From: Escallonia rubra
Taxonomy: Eukaryota; Streptophyta; Magnoliopsida; Escalloniales; Escalloniaceae
Direction of reading: 5' to 3'
Assembly (NCBI GenBank): GCA_033065855.1
Contig: JAVXUO010002229.1
Coordinates: forward strand, 1-64,000
Length of the DNA stretch: 64,000 bases
Position 1 is the first letter of the stretch, and each line of letters opens with the position of its first letter. This document shows positions 12,241 to 23,535 of this stretch, one piece after another. Under the pieces are notes generated by a model that searched no databases, had not been told where the DNA came from, and saw nothing but the letters and a program-made list of their open reading frames with translations. The position numbers were made by a program, and so were the translations under genes.

Positions 12241-12600
12241 TATAAAAATTCCGTCCTCAAAATTTCACATACTTATGATATCCAAGCACTACGCTTTCAC
12301 TACGTAACTCTCAAGCAAAAGTGTCACCGAATGTTACACATATCCTCCAACTATTAATCAATAACATCAATAGCAGCCCTGACAATTCCACAACTTCAAA
12401 TATTCTACCATTGTATAAGATTCAGATCATAACTTAGAATATAATGCCTCAGAATCAGTCAATAAATAATTGCTTGAATGAAATAATTTGGAAGTGTACT
12501 GGCACTACATCATTGGATGTTGCAGTATCTTGGGTAGACATAGTAAACAGTCTGGCTGATGTCCTAGGCCTTTACCCCTGCTGAGTTTGGCATGTGGAGT

Positions 12601-13815
12601 CTAGACCTGTTGACTCTGACCTCCTCTCGAACGAGGTGCACTACTCAACCCTAAACTAACTGTAAGTTCATGCCTGAGAGCTGATTGATTCTCCCACATT
12701 GGGGGACAATTTCTAACCTGATGCTCCACACTACCACACTTGAAACATCCTCCGGTAAGTCTGTAGCATGGTTTACCACCATGGCTCCTCCCACACGTAG
12801 GACACAGAACTGCCAAAAATGCTGACCCTGAACTTTGAATTGGTCTAACTCCTGCGCTATGTGCTCTTCTGAATTTGATACTCTACTCTGACCTAATTCC
12901 CTAAGCATGCCCCATTTTTTGACTCTGATCACCTTGTTGTGCTGAATAAGAGAACTTCATATGCTTTTCAGCCTCTAAAGCTCTACTATCCTCTATATCC
13001 CTCTTTTGGCCACCTTGTCGTTGTTTAAATCTCTTCTTGTTGTCTGACCTGGACTGTTCCGATGCACGTGCCAGATCGACGCACTCCACATATCTCTATA
13101 ACCTAGCAGAGATCACTCCATCTCTTAAACCAGGCATGAGTCCCCACTCAAACTTTCGGTATCTATCAGCCTCCATTGGTAGTATCCTATCTGCAAGTCT
13201 CACCAGCCGCGAGAACCTCATCTCATACTCATCTACTGTCTCCCGATCCGCCTGAATTACATTGGTGAACTCTCTCAACATCTACTGAAGGTAACTCACA
13301 GAGAAATATTGGTTGTTGAACAATTCCTTAAACCATTCCCAAGTCATCTCAGCCTTCTGTTGAAGAGTTATACCAATCTCTACCATCTTCCACCACTGGT
13401 CAGCCTCACCCCTCAACTTGTACACCGTAAATTCCCCCATCTACTTCTCACTACATTTGATAGCCCGGAAGATCTTCTCAACTATCCAACCTTCTGCCTC
13501 TGTAGGATCCACTCATACACTAAAATTTGAAGCATTCTGCTTGTTAAACTCAGTCAGTGTACTTCACTCTTGAGGTTGTGGTTATGGCTAAATAGGGTTT
13601 TGCATACCCTGCTGTTGATTGACCAGATTCTGGGCCATGAACGCCAAAATCTGATTCATGGTATTCTGAGCTGCAGCCATGGGTTATGGGTTTTTCTCCT
13701 GTTACTCTACATGGGGTGCTTCCCCAGCTGGGATCTCCTTATCTTCAGTACGACCTCCCCGACCCCTGCCTTGGCCTCCGCGACCTCTGGTACCAGCTCT
13801 ACATGTACGGACCAT
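12601..13815 (-). pseudogene. Ty3-gypsy (Tekay-like) gag, broken
   Basis: On the minus strand a likely start at 13815 (MVRTCRAGTRGRGG) leads into NTMNQILAFMAQNLVNQQQG, then WWKMVE and WFKELFNNQYF, then YEMRFSRLVRLADRILP and KFEWGL. These are the retrotrans_gag capsid motifs. It ends in zinc knuckles: CPTCGRSHGGKPC and CFKCGSVEHQVRNC, the second being a canonical CCHC. At least four stops or frameshifts interrupt it. The product would form virus-like particles and bind element RNA. The related gag at 42894-44130 shares the same motifs. Confidence 0.88.
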
Positions 13816-13966
13816 ACTATAACAAATAGATTACTATCAGAGTCATGCAAAAACATTTCAAAAGGACGATACAATTTAAAGTTGAACACATAAATTTTTT
13901 AACTCTACCATCATCATACCCCACTCTCATTAGTCTATGTACAAGTCTACAGAATCATATACCTAT

Positions 13967-13978
13967 GCTCTAATACCA
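13967..13978 (-). other. Primer binding site (initiator Met-tRNA type)
   Basis: The minus strand reads TGGTATTAGAGC, one mismatch from the TGGTATCAGAGC site complementary to initiator Met tRNA, two bases after the LTR end at 13981. This fixes the element orientation as minus. Confidence 0.88.
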
Positions 13979-15183
13979 ACTGTAACATCCCAAAATTACT
14001 GGAACGTTACACTCGCTCAAACCATTCACATACAGACGAAATTCTCCTCATAACCCAATGAACAACCATTATCAGAGCAGCTAAACCCTTAAATAAATGT
14101 AATACTCTAAATGTACAATCATACTTGGAAACTAAATTTAAACCTGAATAATAAACTAGCAAAGTTCACCCACGCAGGGGTTCTAAAGGCCAATATGGCA
14201 ACTAAATACTAATAATACTCACGCTCTCTAAACCCAATCCCGAGCAATCTACTAGTGAACATTATCTACAGAAAGGAAGTCAAACGGGAGTGAGCTTTTG
14301 AGAGCTCAGTAAGGTCGCTCAAATGAAGAAATTACGAAATAATTCACAGATGCAATTTAATTATAATTTTTCAAGAGTTTCAAAAGAATCATAACTAGTT
14401 CGATTAGATGTCAATATGATTTTTTAGATACGATGCAAACAATCACAAATACACTTACTAGTCTGTCAAAGTACTAGCCCACACCAATACACCGGCTATT
14501 CCGTCAAGGTACTAGCCCACAACAATACACCGGCTAGTCCATCAAGGTACTAGCCCACACCAATATACCTAATATACACCAACTCCTGCCAAAACACATC
14601 AATGCATAATCTCATGTCAATATACATAAGGACAACAATTCACTAACGCAACATGTTATTCAATGCTCGATGGACAATAATAAATGAGCACCGATAAGAG
14701 TTTCAATAAACGTTTTAAGGCTCAATGAAAGGTTTATAAGGCAAACAATGTGACTTTATCAAAATAACAGAATCTAAAAGAATAATGATAACAAATCAGA
14801 AGAACATATGAAATAATTATGAGGAGTTTGGTTCGGATGAAAATTTCTTACCACGATCCAAGTAAGATGAAGCTAAAACGCCATCGATCAAATACTCAGA
14901 ATTAACCTAGGATGACAAATCATTTATCAGAACACTATCCACACTAATATATTATGAACCTAATATAACTATCCACAACGTACCCATTTCTCTACCTGGA
15001 ATGATGAAATTTGAAACGGTTCCACACACGGTCAACCTATCCCGAAACTCTTCACACTCCTCGAGGCTCAGAAATACCCCATAAATATTTTTAATTTTCA
15101 TTAAGTATTCTTTATAGCTTAATACATCATATGGAATAAAAGTATAATTTTTGAATATTTTCGAACAAAAATAATTTCTTTAA

Positions 15184-16299
15184 GGGCAAATTACACTTAT
15201 ATCCCTGAGGTTTGGGTATAATTACAGCCAAGGACAATAGTTTGGTATAATTACACTTATGTCCTTTGACCAGACGGAATACAAAAATACATAACGGTTT
15301 TGATAAAAAGACTATTTTGCCCTCAAGTTATAAATCTATTTATTCAAATGCCATTATCTTAAATTTTTCTCTCTTAAATTCTCTTAATTCTCTCTCTCTA
15401 TTAAATTCTCTTAAATTCTCTCTCTCTTAAATTAATTCTCTCTCTCTCTCTCTTCCCCCACCACCCCGCACACCACTCCACTGCTGCTACCACCTTCCCT
15501 CCACCCCTCACGTTGTTGCGCCTCCCATTCCCCACCGCGGCCAACCAGCCACGGCGAGGCAGCAACCAGTGGTGGCAGCGAGATCGGCGGGATTCTGGGT
15601 TTGCGAAGGGATTCTCAGGATCGGCGAGATCGTGGGTTCGCGAAGGGATTGACGGGATCGGCGGGATTGTGGGTTTCCGAAATAGGGTTTTAGAGAGAGA
15701 GAGAGAGAGCTGCCGGCTGTGTGGGTTTGCGAAGGGATTGCCGGCAGCGTGGTGCGGGGAGGGGCTTGCCGGCGTGGTGGGGTGCTACGGGGAGAGGCTG
15801 CCGACATGGTGGGTGGTGCAGGGAGAGGCTGCGAGCAGGGGGGGGTGGTGGGGATGGGGGCTACCGGCGGCGAGGGGCCGGGGAAGAAGGGACTGCCGAC
15901 GGCTGGGGCGGGGGAGGGAGGCGACGGCCGGCGGGGACTTCAGATTCACCGGCAATGGGAGAGAGAACATAAAACCCTAATTTGTAAATTAGGGTTTCAA
16001 GAAAACCCTAATTTGCAAATTAGGGTTTCAGGAATATCCTAAAACTAAAACTGATAAATAAATCATATATAATAATAAACAGATATTTTTCAATATATAC
16101 AGTACAAGGGGTAGTATCGTCATTTTAAAAATACATATTGATGACATCATACAAAAAATACAATTTTTGGACGGAACCCTAACGGATGGACACGGCTGAT
16201 ACATTTTAAAATGTTTGGTCACGAAATGTTACATTTTGAAACTCGTTGTCCTTGACTGTAATTATACCCTAACCTCAGGGATATAAGTGTAATTTTCCC
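15184..16299. mobile_element. Non-autonomous Mutator-like element with GC-rich body
   Basis: Terminal inverted repeats of at least 52 bp (left begins GGGCAAATTACACTTATATC; right complement begins GGGAAAATTACACTTATATC; 49 of 52 identical) and a 9-bp target duplication with one mismatch (TTTCTTTAA at 15175-15183, TTTCTTCAA at 16300-16308). The size and 9-bp duplication indicate Mutator type. The body (15480-15960) is GC-rich with repeated GGGTTTGCGAAGG and CCGGC blocks and a GA run, then two palindromic AAACCCTAATTT..AAATTAGGGTTT units at 15972-16030. No transposase. It may hold acquired host sequence that I cannot identify. Confidence 0.85.
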
Positions 16300-16721
16300 T
16301 TTCTTCAAATACACTAAAAGCCCATAAATTGCCAAAATTGCTTCTAGCTCGAAATAAAGACTCACAACTTTTGTAAAAGCCCTAATATATGTATAAAAAT
16401 TATAGAAATAAAAACTAGAATTTAAAAGGTATTAAAACTATTTCTTTAATTTTCATTTTGTTAAACTAAATGGAGGAAACAACTCCGGTGGTCCCTGTAC
16501 TATACGCATTTTGCCACATTAGTCCCTAAACAAAAATTTTATCTATTTTAGTCCTTAAACATTACGCCGTTTGCCATATTGGTCCTTTTTTTCATTTCCG
16601 TCCAAAAATGTCCGTTTGTGGACCCCACACGAGGGGCACAAAGGACACTTCCCCTCTCTTGGTCATTCCGCTTTCAATTCACTCAGCAGCAGCAGTAGCA
16701 GCCGCAGCAGCCGTTCCCTCA

Positions 16722-17006
16722 GCCATGGCCGCCGAAGACGAGCTCTCCCTCCTGATCCTGCTTGCTCGCCGATTGGGTCATCAAATCAGCCTAGGAGACC
16801 AAATGCTCCAAGCCCGACTGTTCTGAGCTCGCCAAGCAGACCACCCAGCTCATCCACCTCCTCCGTTTCACCGTCCACCTCGCCTCATCCACCTAGTCTC
16901 TCTACGAGCTCCCCCTTCGCCGCATCGCCTCCGACCTGTCCAAGCACCTGGACTGGGCCCTCGCCCTGGACCGCAAGTGAAAGCACAGCGGCATGCTTCG
17001 GCAGGT
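16722..17006 (+). pseudogene. Captured N-terminal fragment of an ARM-repeat protein (ARO-like)
   Basis: From an ATG (MAAEDELSLL) the frame runs, after a one-base shift near 16815, into CSELAKQTTQLIHLLRF, SLYELPLRRIASDLSKHLDWAL and KHSGMLRQV. This is the N-terminal helical segment of plant ARM-repeat proteins of the ARO type (family pattern C-ELAKQ..LLR, LYERP-RRI, LDRAL-LV-KCKHSG-LRQVF), assigned from memory of the family. Two in-frame stops replace conserved residues. The fragment ends where the oppositely oriented second fragment starts. Confidence 0.75.
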
Positions 17007-17340
17007 CCCTTGGTCGTCCCGTCCTCGATCGCCTCCACGAATGCAGCCGTACGACCCTCTTCCACGATCGCCTCCTTCCCTTCCCTGATCCCGGCCAGGC
17101 TGCTCAGCACCGCCATCGACTTTTATGCCAGCCCGGTCCCCTACTCCTCCACCATCGCCACCAACGGCCTCACCGCACCGGCGGTCACCGCCCTCTCCTT
17201 GTTCACTCTCGCCGAACAAAGCTTGTAAAGCGTCGTCAAGGAGTCCTTCTTTCCTCTGACCAACCCACTGATCATCAAAGCAACCAACGGCGGTATCGCT
17301 CCACAAGCCCCGATCGAAGCCTTGTGTTTTTGGAGGGAGG
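17007..17340 (-). pseudogene. Captured ARM-repeat fragment (PUB-ARM-like)
   Basis: The minus strand reads GAIPPLVALM, GKKDSLTTLYKLC, NKERAVTAGAVRPLV, then after a shift MAVLSSLAGIREGKEAIVEE and VEAIEDGTTKG. These are consecutive armadillo repeats close to plant ARM-only or U-box/ARM (PUB) proteins, where the usual text is GAIPPLV..GKKDA-T-LY-LC..NKERAV-AG..VLSSLA..EGK-AIVEEGG..LVEAIEDGS. Protein-interaction repeats of this kind come from a gene different from the fragment beside it. Stops and a frame change make it non-functional as a protein, but antisense transcription against its parent is possible. Confidence 0.82.
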
Positions 17341-18179
17341 AATTGGTTTCTGCCCACCTGAAATGAGGGTTTCTGGCCGGTGACGGGTAGAGGAAGGGAA
17401 AGGTCCTTTGTGCCCCTCGTGTGGGGTCCACAAACGGACATTTTTGGACGGAAGTTGAGAAAAGGACCAATATGGCAAACGGCGTAATGTTTAAGGACTA
17501 AAATAGATAAAATTTTTGTTTAGGGACTAATGTGGCAAAACGCGTATAGTACAGGGACCACCGGGGTTGTTTCCTCAACTAAATGCGTTACAAAAAGGAT
17601 AACAAATCAACCCTAAAAATCACCAAATTTATATAGAGGCTTCTTTACACTATAAAAATATTACCCTAATTTTTCTAGAACTTTTTCATAAAATATTAAA
17701 CTCGTATAAAATATTAAAAAAATACATTCTTAGAAAATTACAAATTTTTTACCAGAAATTTAAATATAGCCTAACATATTATATTGTAAACATTGACACA
17801 CTAGCAATCATCGGGCACTACCCAACTCACGTGTCAAACTTAGCGTAAATCTGTGGTATACCTGTATAAGCATAGGGTACTACTGATACATCACTGAACT
17901 CAGCCCACTTCACTCGATTCCCTACACTTAATCTCTCCTTCATTCACAGATCACTCATAAATTCACTTACACAGTGCATTCCCTTTCACACACACACACG
18001 CACACACACTTATATACACAATATATATAAACAACACTTACACACACCCATTATTTACATTAAAACACACATTCACAACACTCTCACTGCACTCACCACC
18101 TTCCATCTCACACCCACTGCCTCACGGCAGTGGGTCTTTCCTTCTTTCTTCTTCTTTTAATTACACTCACTCACATGCA

Positions 18180-18220
<41 letters not shown>

Positions 18221-19184
18221 TCATTCTATCACACAATACACAGAACTCTCACAAACCACTTTCACCCTCAGTCACACATGTTCACAAAATCCCCATTCTT
18301 GCACACATGCCTAACACAAGATGGCGTGGTCTTTTCTCCATCTCTTCTCTTTTTCCAACACCTTATACATTTCACCCACTCACACAAACCCATTGACACT
18401 CTTTTCAACTCACTCCCTCTCTCCCATGGCCAGAAACCCACAAGCTTCCATGATTTTCACACTATAACATATACACACCACTGCACCACTTATACACAGC
18501 CACACTCACATTCAAATATATACACCAGTTGGCGCACAAACACACACAATACACTCAAAAATATTAACCCACTCATTGGCAGAACCAAATAATATCATAT
18601 ACTTCATAAACACAAATCGACATGTACTAAGCCAACCACTGCCATACCCTAACACCACACATTTCATAGCCACGAAGCTGTTGGAAAATATATCTAGTCA
18701 CTATGTCCTCACCCATATCCACAATCACCGTAACCACTGACAATGAAGACCCTAAACATTTTTTTAGCTCAATTCGCAGTTAGCTTATCTTCCTCGGCCA
18801 ACTTACAACCAATATCATCTTCCACATTGAGAAGTTCTGTGACTAACTTTTGCCATTTATAAAACCCTCTCTCATACAACCCACGCGCCCACACAATCAC
18901 ACAATATACTCACACATATACATATCTTCTATGCGGCACCGTATACCCTTAAACTCACTTCGCGGCAGCCACCAAACTCACAGAACTCACTCTCACGGCT
19001 GAAATCCCATGCCTCCCCTTTTATTCTATAAATTATTAACTAACAAAGAGAAAAAGATTTAGAAAACTTACCGAAAAATCCAAGACGATCGCCAAAAATC
19101 CTTGTCCAGTCCCCTCTCTCTCCTCTCACAGGTGAGTTTGACGGCTTAAAGGGGTGCCTTGGACGGCTGTCCCAGAACATGTGT

Positions 19185-19187
<3 letters not shown>

Positions 19188-19236
<49 letters not shown>

Positions 19237-19280
19237 TACATATATATATATTTATGTATATATATTTATGTATATATATA
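19188..19280. repeat. TA-rich microsatellite in LTR
   Basis: Runs of TA with TATGTA variants, longer than the equivalent stretch at 11847-11862 of the other LTR. Confidence 0.9.
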
Positions 19281-19555
19281 ACCCTAGCTAGAAGAAGAAA
19301 ACCCTACTCATTCATTTGTCGCTAAATTTTCTTACCTGAATTTATTATCGCGAAATGGTCCAACAATAACATTTATGATAATTTATGCATTAAGAAAAAT
19401 TATCAACGAGTTATTACGCTATCTCGTTTGACAAATCGATGGTATTATGTACATCATTATTAAAGAATTTTTTTGTCACTAAAAGTATATCGAATGCTAA
19501 GGTAGATAGTTCGCAGCTAAAAATACACGTCGACATCAAGTATATATAAAAATAT

Positions 19556-20339
19556 AGGGATAATATCACTTATATCCCTCAGTTTAGGGGTAAATTACAG
19601 TCAAAGACGTAGGTTTCAAAATTTTGCAATTTTATCCAAAATATGAAAATTTTGTATTAGATATGCCCACCGTTACCGTGAACCTAACTAACGATTTTTG
19701 CTGATGTGGCAATACTACCCTCTCCTTCTTCCCATTTCCTCTATCCTCTCTCACAACCACTGGACCACCCAGCATTACCAACCAAAACCACTACACAAGC
19801 TAGTCACTTTGTCCCAAAAATCCCACCCCAACATCATAGTTGCACACAGATTCACAAACACACTCAAAGCACCACCCGCCCCATCATTAATCTCCACCAG
19901 CACCACCCACCTCCATCACTTTGCCATAACCAATTCATATACAATTCAACTCCATTTTTCACATTGCTTATTTACCACTAGTTTCTACCACAACAAATTA
20001 TGGTGCTACCACCCAGATTATCTCTTAATTAGACCCTCCATCGCCTTGTTGGGCGTTGCAACAGAAGCCTCACCCCTTATTTTGCCATCACCCATAATTT
20101 AGGCCCAGTTACTGTAGGCAACGTCCATAGTAACCACCCATAAATTAGGCCCAGTTACTATGGGCACCGTCCACCACCACCAAGATGGTTTCTACTATTT
20201 CTGCTGACCCACGTCTCTGGATCCGCTAATGTGAACGTGCGCCTCCCAATCCTCATCGCCACCGATCGATGCACGAGCCAATAAGACCATCGCTCACCGT
20301 CGCTACAGTTGCAGCTGAGTTTTTACAGTTCCTGCTAAC
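19556..20339. mobile_element. Left end of a MULE-like TIR element, truncated
   Basis: Begins GGGATAATATCACTTATATC, followed by CCTCAGTTTAGGGGTAAATT. This is the same TIR style as the element at 15184 (GGGCAAATTACACTTATATC). No matching inverted end is visible before 21600, so the right end is probably lost. The GC-richer body (19720-20330) holds a 46-bp near-duplicate (AATTAGGCCCAGTTACT at about 20097 and 20143) and no recognisable gene. Confidence 0.5.
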
Positions 20340-21423
20340 ATGCGCCTCTCTGAAATTGTCGACAACAGTAGTTCGACTCTGAAATTGCCACACCTAGGTT
20401 TATTTTTATATTTTTGGCTTGTACTCAACATCGGAGATCGAATTGCCTATGTATCCAGTCAGACAAACCGGAATCAAAACAACAGTAGTTCGACTCTGGT
20501 CCTACGAGAAGTAATCATCATTTCGATCTTAGACTTAGATTGAGAAATGAAAAACACTCTTTTTTATTTTTATAACAGAAATGTAATCATGGGAAATGGG
20601 AGACAATTCTATATTGATGAGCTAGACTAGAAAGCTACTAAAATTACCTCGGGAATTTTCTTGTCTTGATGACTCGGGAATGCCCTTCGAAGGATCCACG
20701 ATGAAAGAAATTAAAGTGAGTATGAAGGGTTAAATTCTCAGAAGAGATGATATACCACGTCACAGAGAAATGGTATAAAATCTCTAGGCAGAATAAGCTT
20801 AATTGAAACTGAGATCCAAGAACCAGATCCCTAAAAATTAAGGCCAATAGGCCTATTTATAGAGCTCTTGGGCGCCAAAACTAATAAGATTGGCTATGTC
20901 AATTTGTGAGCCGGAGATAAGTCAGAATATTTGATAAAATTCGCAGAATGACAAAAGTCAATTGACCGGCCGGTTTGTCTAAAATCGGCCGGTTCATCTC
21001 ATAATTTTATCATAATTTTCCAAATGGTATTATCTGATCCTAATTTCGATAATTATCTCTGGTTTTGTAGATGTGATGTACCAGATTCGGCAGTTATCTT
21101 CCTAAACCATATAAATCAAGGATTTAATCCCTTACATCAAGGATAATTCACATAACATTTTCCTAAATTATATAGAAAAAATAAAGTAAAATAAATCTAA
21201 ACGCTTGGACTGGATTGACACAATTGGACTGTACTGAGCCTAATTTACTAACTGGACCATGTGACTGAACAATTAGACTTATGACCTTGATAATTGGACT
21301 GGATGAGACCAAATTAATTAATTAAGTTATATTAGTAGGCCTAAGCTTAATAATAAACTCTAATTACTAATGAAGCCCAATATTTATTTAATTAATAATA
21401 ACTACAAATATTGGGTGTCTACA
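20340..21423 (-). mobile_element. Tat/Ogre-like LTR (minus strand), solo or truncated
   Basis: On the minus strand it begins TGTAGACACCCAATATTTG at 21423, the same start class as the LTR at 5556. Near 20430-20500 the minus strand reads TCGAACTACTGTTGTTTTGA followed by GGATACATAGGCAATTCG, a good match to the AACTACG..TTGATTCC..GATACGTAGGCA block of Tat-lineage LTRs. An 18-base direct duplication (AACAGTAGTTCGACTCTG) lies at 20362 and 20481. The inner boundary is approximate, and no gag or pol follows. Confidence 0.55.
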
Positions 21424-21578
21424 GGTTTTACTTGCAATTTTGTTTAGTTTATTTGTTTTGGATATAAAATTATGAAAAATCACATAAAAATGCATAGAGA
21501 CTTATTTAAGCTATGATGAGATGCCTAAAACCTTCTCGTTGTATAATTTAGTCCCTAAATCACATTAATTTTACTCAC

Positions 21579-22890
21579 CACCTCATACTTAGGGGCCAAT
21601 TTCACCCAGCACCATGTAGTTCTAATTTTGGCACCCAGTACCAAAATTTGACAATGTTGGTACCCAATACAATTTGACGGTCAAAATGGCTTTTGACCAA
21701 ACGTCGGTTAATTTTTTTGGCCAAATTGGTCTCTTCGCCTGAAATCCTAGTCACCTCCAAATGGCACTAATAATTAATCCCCAACCCTTCCACGTCTTTT
21801 CCCTCTTACCCATTATTTTTTTTCTTTCTCTTATTTTTCTCTCAATCCCGATACTACCCCCCCCCCCAACCGTGCACCACCATCAGCACCCAACACCGTA
21901 GCCCACCCCTATATCCCATCACCACTGGCATCCCATGAAAAAGAACCAAAGTCCCCGACCATAACCATCACAACCACAACACAACAGCACAAAACAACCA
22001 CTAAAACCCATTCAAGTTCTATTAATAGAAAAATGAATCTAACTTTAATGGAAGAACAATGTCACTCAATACTTTTAGAAAATAAAAAGTACTCACATAA
22101 TACAGCTTTAGGATATCTTTAAGCACATCAATCTTTTAGCTTTGCAAGGAGATGAAGCTCCACATGGCCATTGTTGTTGTGCTAACATCACCTTCTTACT
22201 TTCAAGCCACTCCATCCAATCTGCAACAACTAAAGGTCCATCACCTACGTCCCAAATCTATGACAATATTATGTACCCCAAACAAAGAATGAGAATTCAA
22301 AAATACTGTGGGTGCCTATACAATACTAGTTACGTTCACTTATCCCCTTGCTTCTTACATGGCAAATTTTGAGAAAACTACCTGAGATTGGGTTACCACC
22401 TGATCACACTGCCATCAACCCAACAGTACCCACCACATCCACCACTGTCGTCACAACCAACCACACATGCTGAGAAAATGCAATAGACCTAGATTCACCA
22501 TTATTAACCATGGTTTCATCTAGTGGATCTAACTTTAATCTTAGAAAAGACCTAGATTTGGAAAGGACCAAATGATCTAAATAATCAAGAAGGAGAAGAA
22601 AATGATAGGTGCAGACCACTGCTACCATGACCACTGTCATCACACTTATTTACCCTCAAAGTGCAATCATGAATCCATCATTAAACCCAATTTGTGTCCA
22701 AAATACAGATCTGGAAGTGGTTCTAATTGCTACGGAGGTCAAAGGGATGAGAGATCGAGGGTGGGAGGGACATGTTAGGCTAGGTGAAGAGGGTGAGGAT
22801 GACGCCAAATGCTAGAGACGACGATGGCGCTTAAGTTGGGTTCTTGGTGTTGATGGTGGTGTGTAGTGGTGAGGGGCACCGAAAGAAACA

Positions 22891-22926
<36 letters not shown>

Positions 22927-23097
22927 AGAGAGAGAGAGAAGGTAGTGAGGAAGATGTAAATGACGTGAAGGGCTTATGCTAAAGGTCATTTTGACCGCTA
23001 TTTTGTGCTTGATACCAAGATTATTGAATTTTTGGTAATGGATACTAAAATCAGAACCATGGGGTGCTAGGTGCAATTAGCCCCTAAGTATGAGGTG
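21579..23097. mobile_element. Non-autonomous TIR element, probably MULE-like
   Basis: The ends are inverted copies over roughly 115 bp: the left begins CACCTCATACTTAGGGGCCA, the right complement begins CACCTCATACTTAGGGGCTA. I see no clean target duplication (TTTACTCAC against CCCCTTGAA), so the superfamily is inferred from length and TIR style. The interior contains C runs (21857), a TA/GA microsatellite (22892-22940) and no transposase. Confidence 0.7.
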
Positions 23098-23535
23098 CCC
23101 CTTGAATTCGAATCCCTGGTTTCGTAGATTAAAAAGCCTTATTGGATTATTGGAGTCAATCTAGGGATGTCTTAAGATGGCGACTCGAAAAACTAGTCTT
23201 TTCGGATGGAAGTTGCCACACTAAGTCGCTCTTGATTAATGGACATATACAATAAAATCAACTACATCTCTAACTAGATCAGGATATCTTACAGAAGAGG
23301 CTTGATAATGATAGGGGTGATGGCCGTATATTTTATTTCGTTCTCGTATGGTGGTTCTTTTGGTGGTTTGTAGAGATTACTAAAATGCATTAAATCACCC
23401 AAATGACAGCTCAACTTATAAAGATTCTGAGGTTTATCCTTAGATCTTTAGATCGAGTCTCATTGGGACCAAACTAAAAGGAATCAATTCCTTGCGAATC
23501 CCTTAGGCCGATGCATAGGTAGCCAACCTTTGACA
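23098..23535 (+). other. Tat/Ogre-like internal or LTR remnant
   Basis: Contains TGGCGACTC at 23178, which resembles the primer-binding region of Tat/Ogre elements, and at 23478-23522 a GGAATCAATTCC..GATGCATAGGTAGCC block resembling the Tat LTR signature. Together with 21424-21578 it seems to be one remnant split by the TIR element. Assignment is tentative. Confidence 0.35.

Larger units (their letters stand above)
16473..17576. mobile_element. Pack-MULE carrying two ARM-repeat gene fragments
   Basis: Perfect 9-bp target duplication AACTAAATG at 16464-16472 and 17577-17585, with nearly 200-bp terminal inverted repeats (starting GAGGAAACAACTCCGGTGG on the left; GAGGAAACAACCCCGGTGG on the right complement). 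This is the hallmark of long-TIR MULEs. The interior is not transposase. It contains two unrelated host-derived ARM-family fragments joined tail to tail near 17006 in opposite orientation, which makes it a Pack-MULE. Only a few stops are present, so capture may be fairly recent. Confidence 0.92.
6967..19555 (-). mobile_element. Gag-only Tekay/Del-like LTR retrotransposon (minus strand), right end truncated
   Basis: Two long direct repeats (6967-12228 and 13981-19555, each enlarged by nested insertions) flank only 1752 bases. On the minus strand the order is 5' LTR (right copy), primer binding site, gag, polypurine tract, 3' LTR (left copy). LTRs begin TGTAATACCCCG and end in GTTACA. Protease, RT, RNase H, integrase and chromodomain are all absent, yet the 3' tail typical of Tekay elements (GAGGACGGAATTT, then the polypurine tract) is kept, so this is a compact non-autonomous form rather than a random truncation. 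The right LTR lacks its outermost 110 or so bases, cut by the element at 19556. Confidence 0.85.
13981..19555 (-). repeat. 5' LTR of the gag-only element (right copy), with nested MULEs
   Basis: Begins TGTAACATCCC and matches the left LTR base for base in long stretches (for example 17860-19550 against 8080-8300 plus 10632-12140). Two TIR elements (15184-16299 and 16473-17576) are inserted in about 0.5 kb that the left LTR lacks. It stops at 19555, where new sequence starts, so its outer end is missing. Confidence 0.85.

Noticed and set aside
16571..17383. 270-codon plus-strand open frame rich in Ser/Pro/Arg across the Pack-MULE
   Set aside because: The meaningful ARM homology lies in other frames and partly on the minus strand. 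This frame is open only because of high GC.
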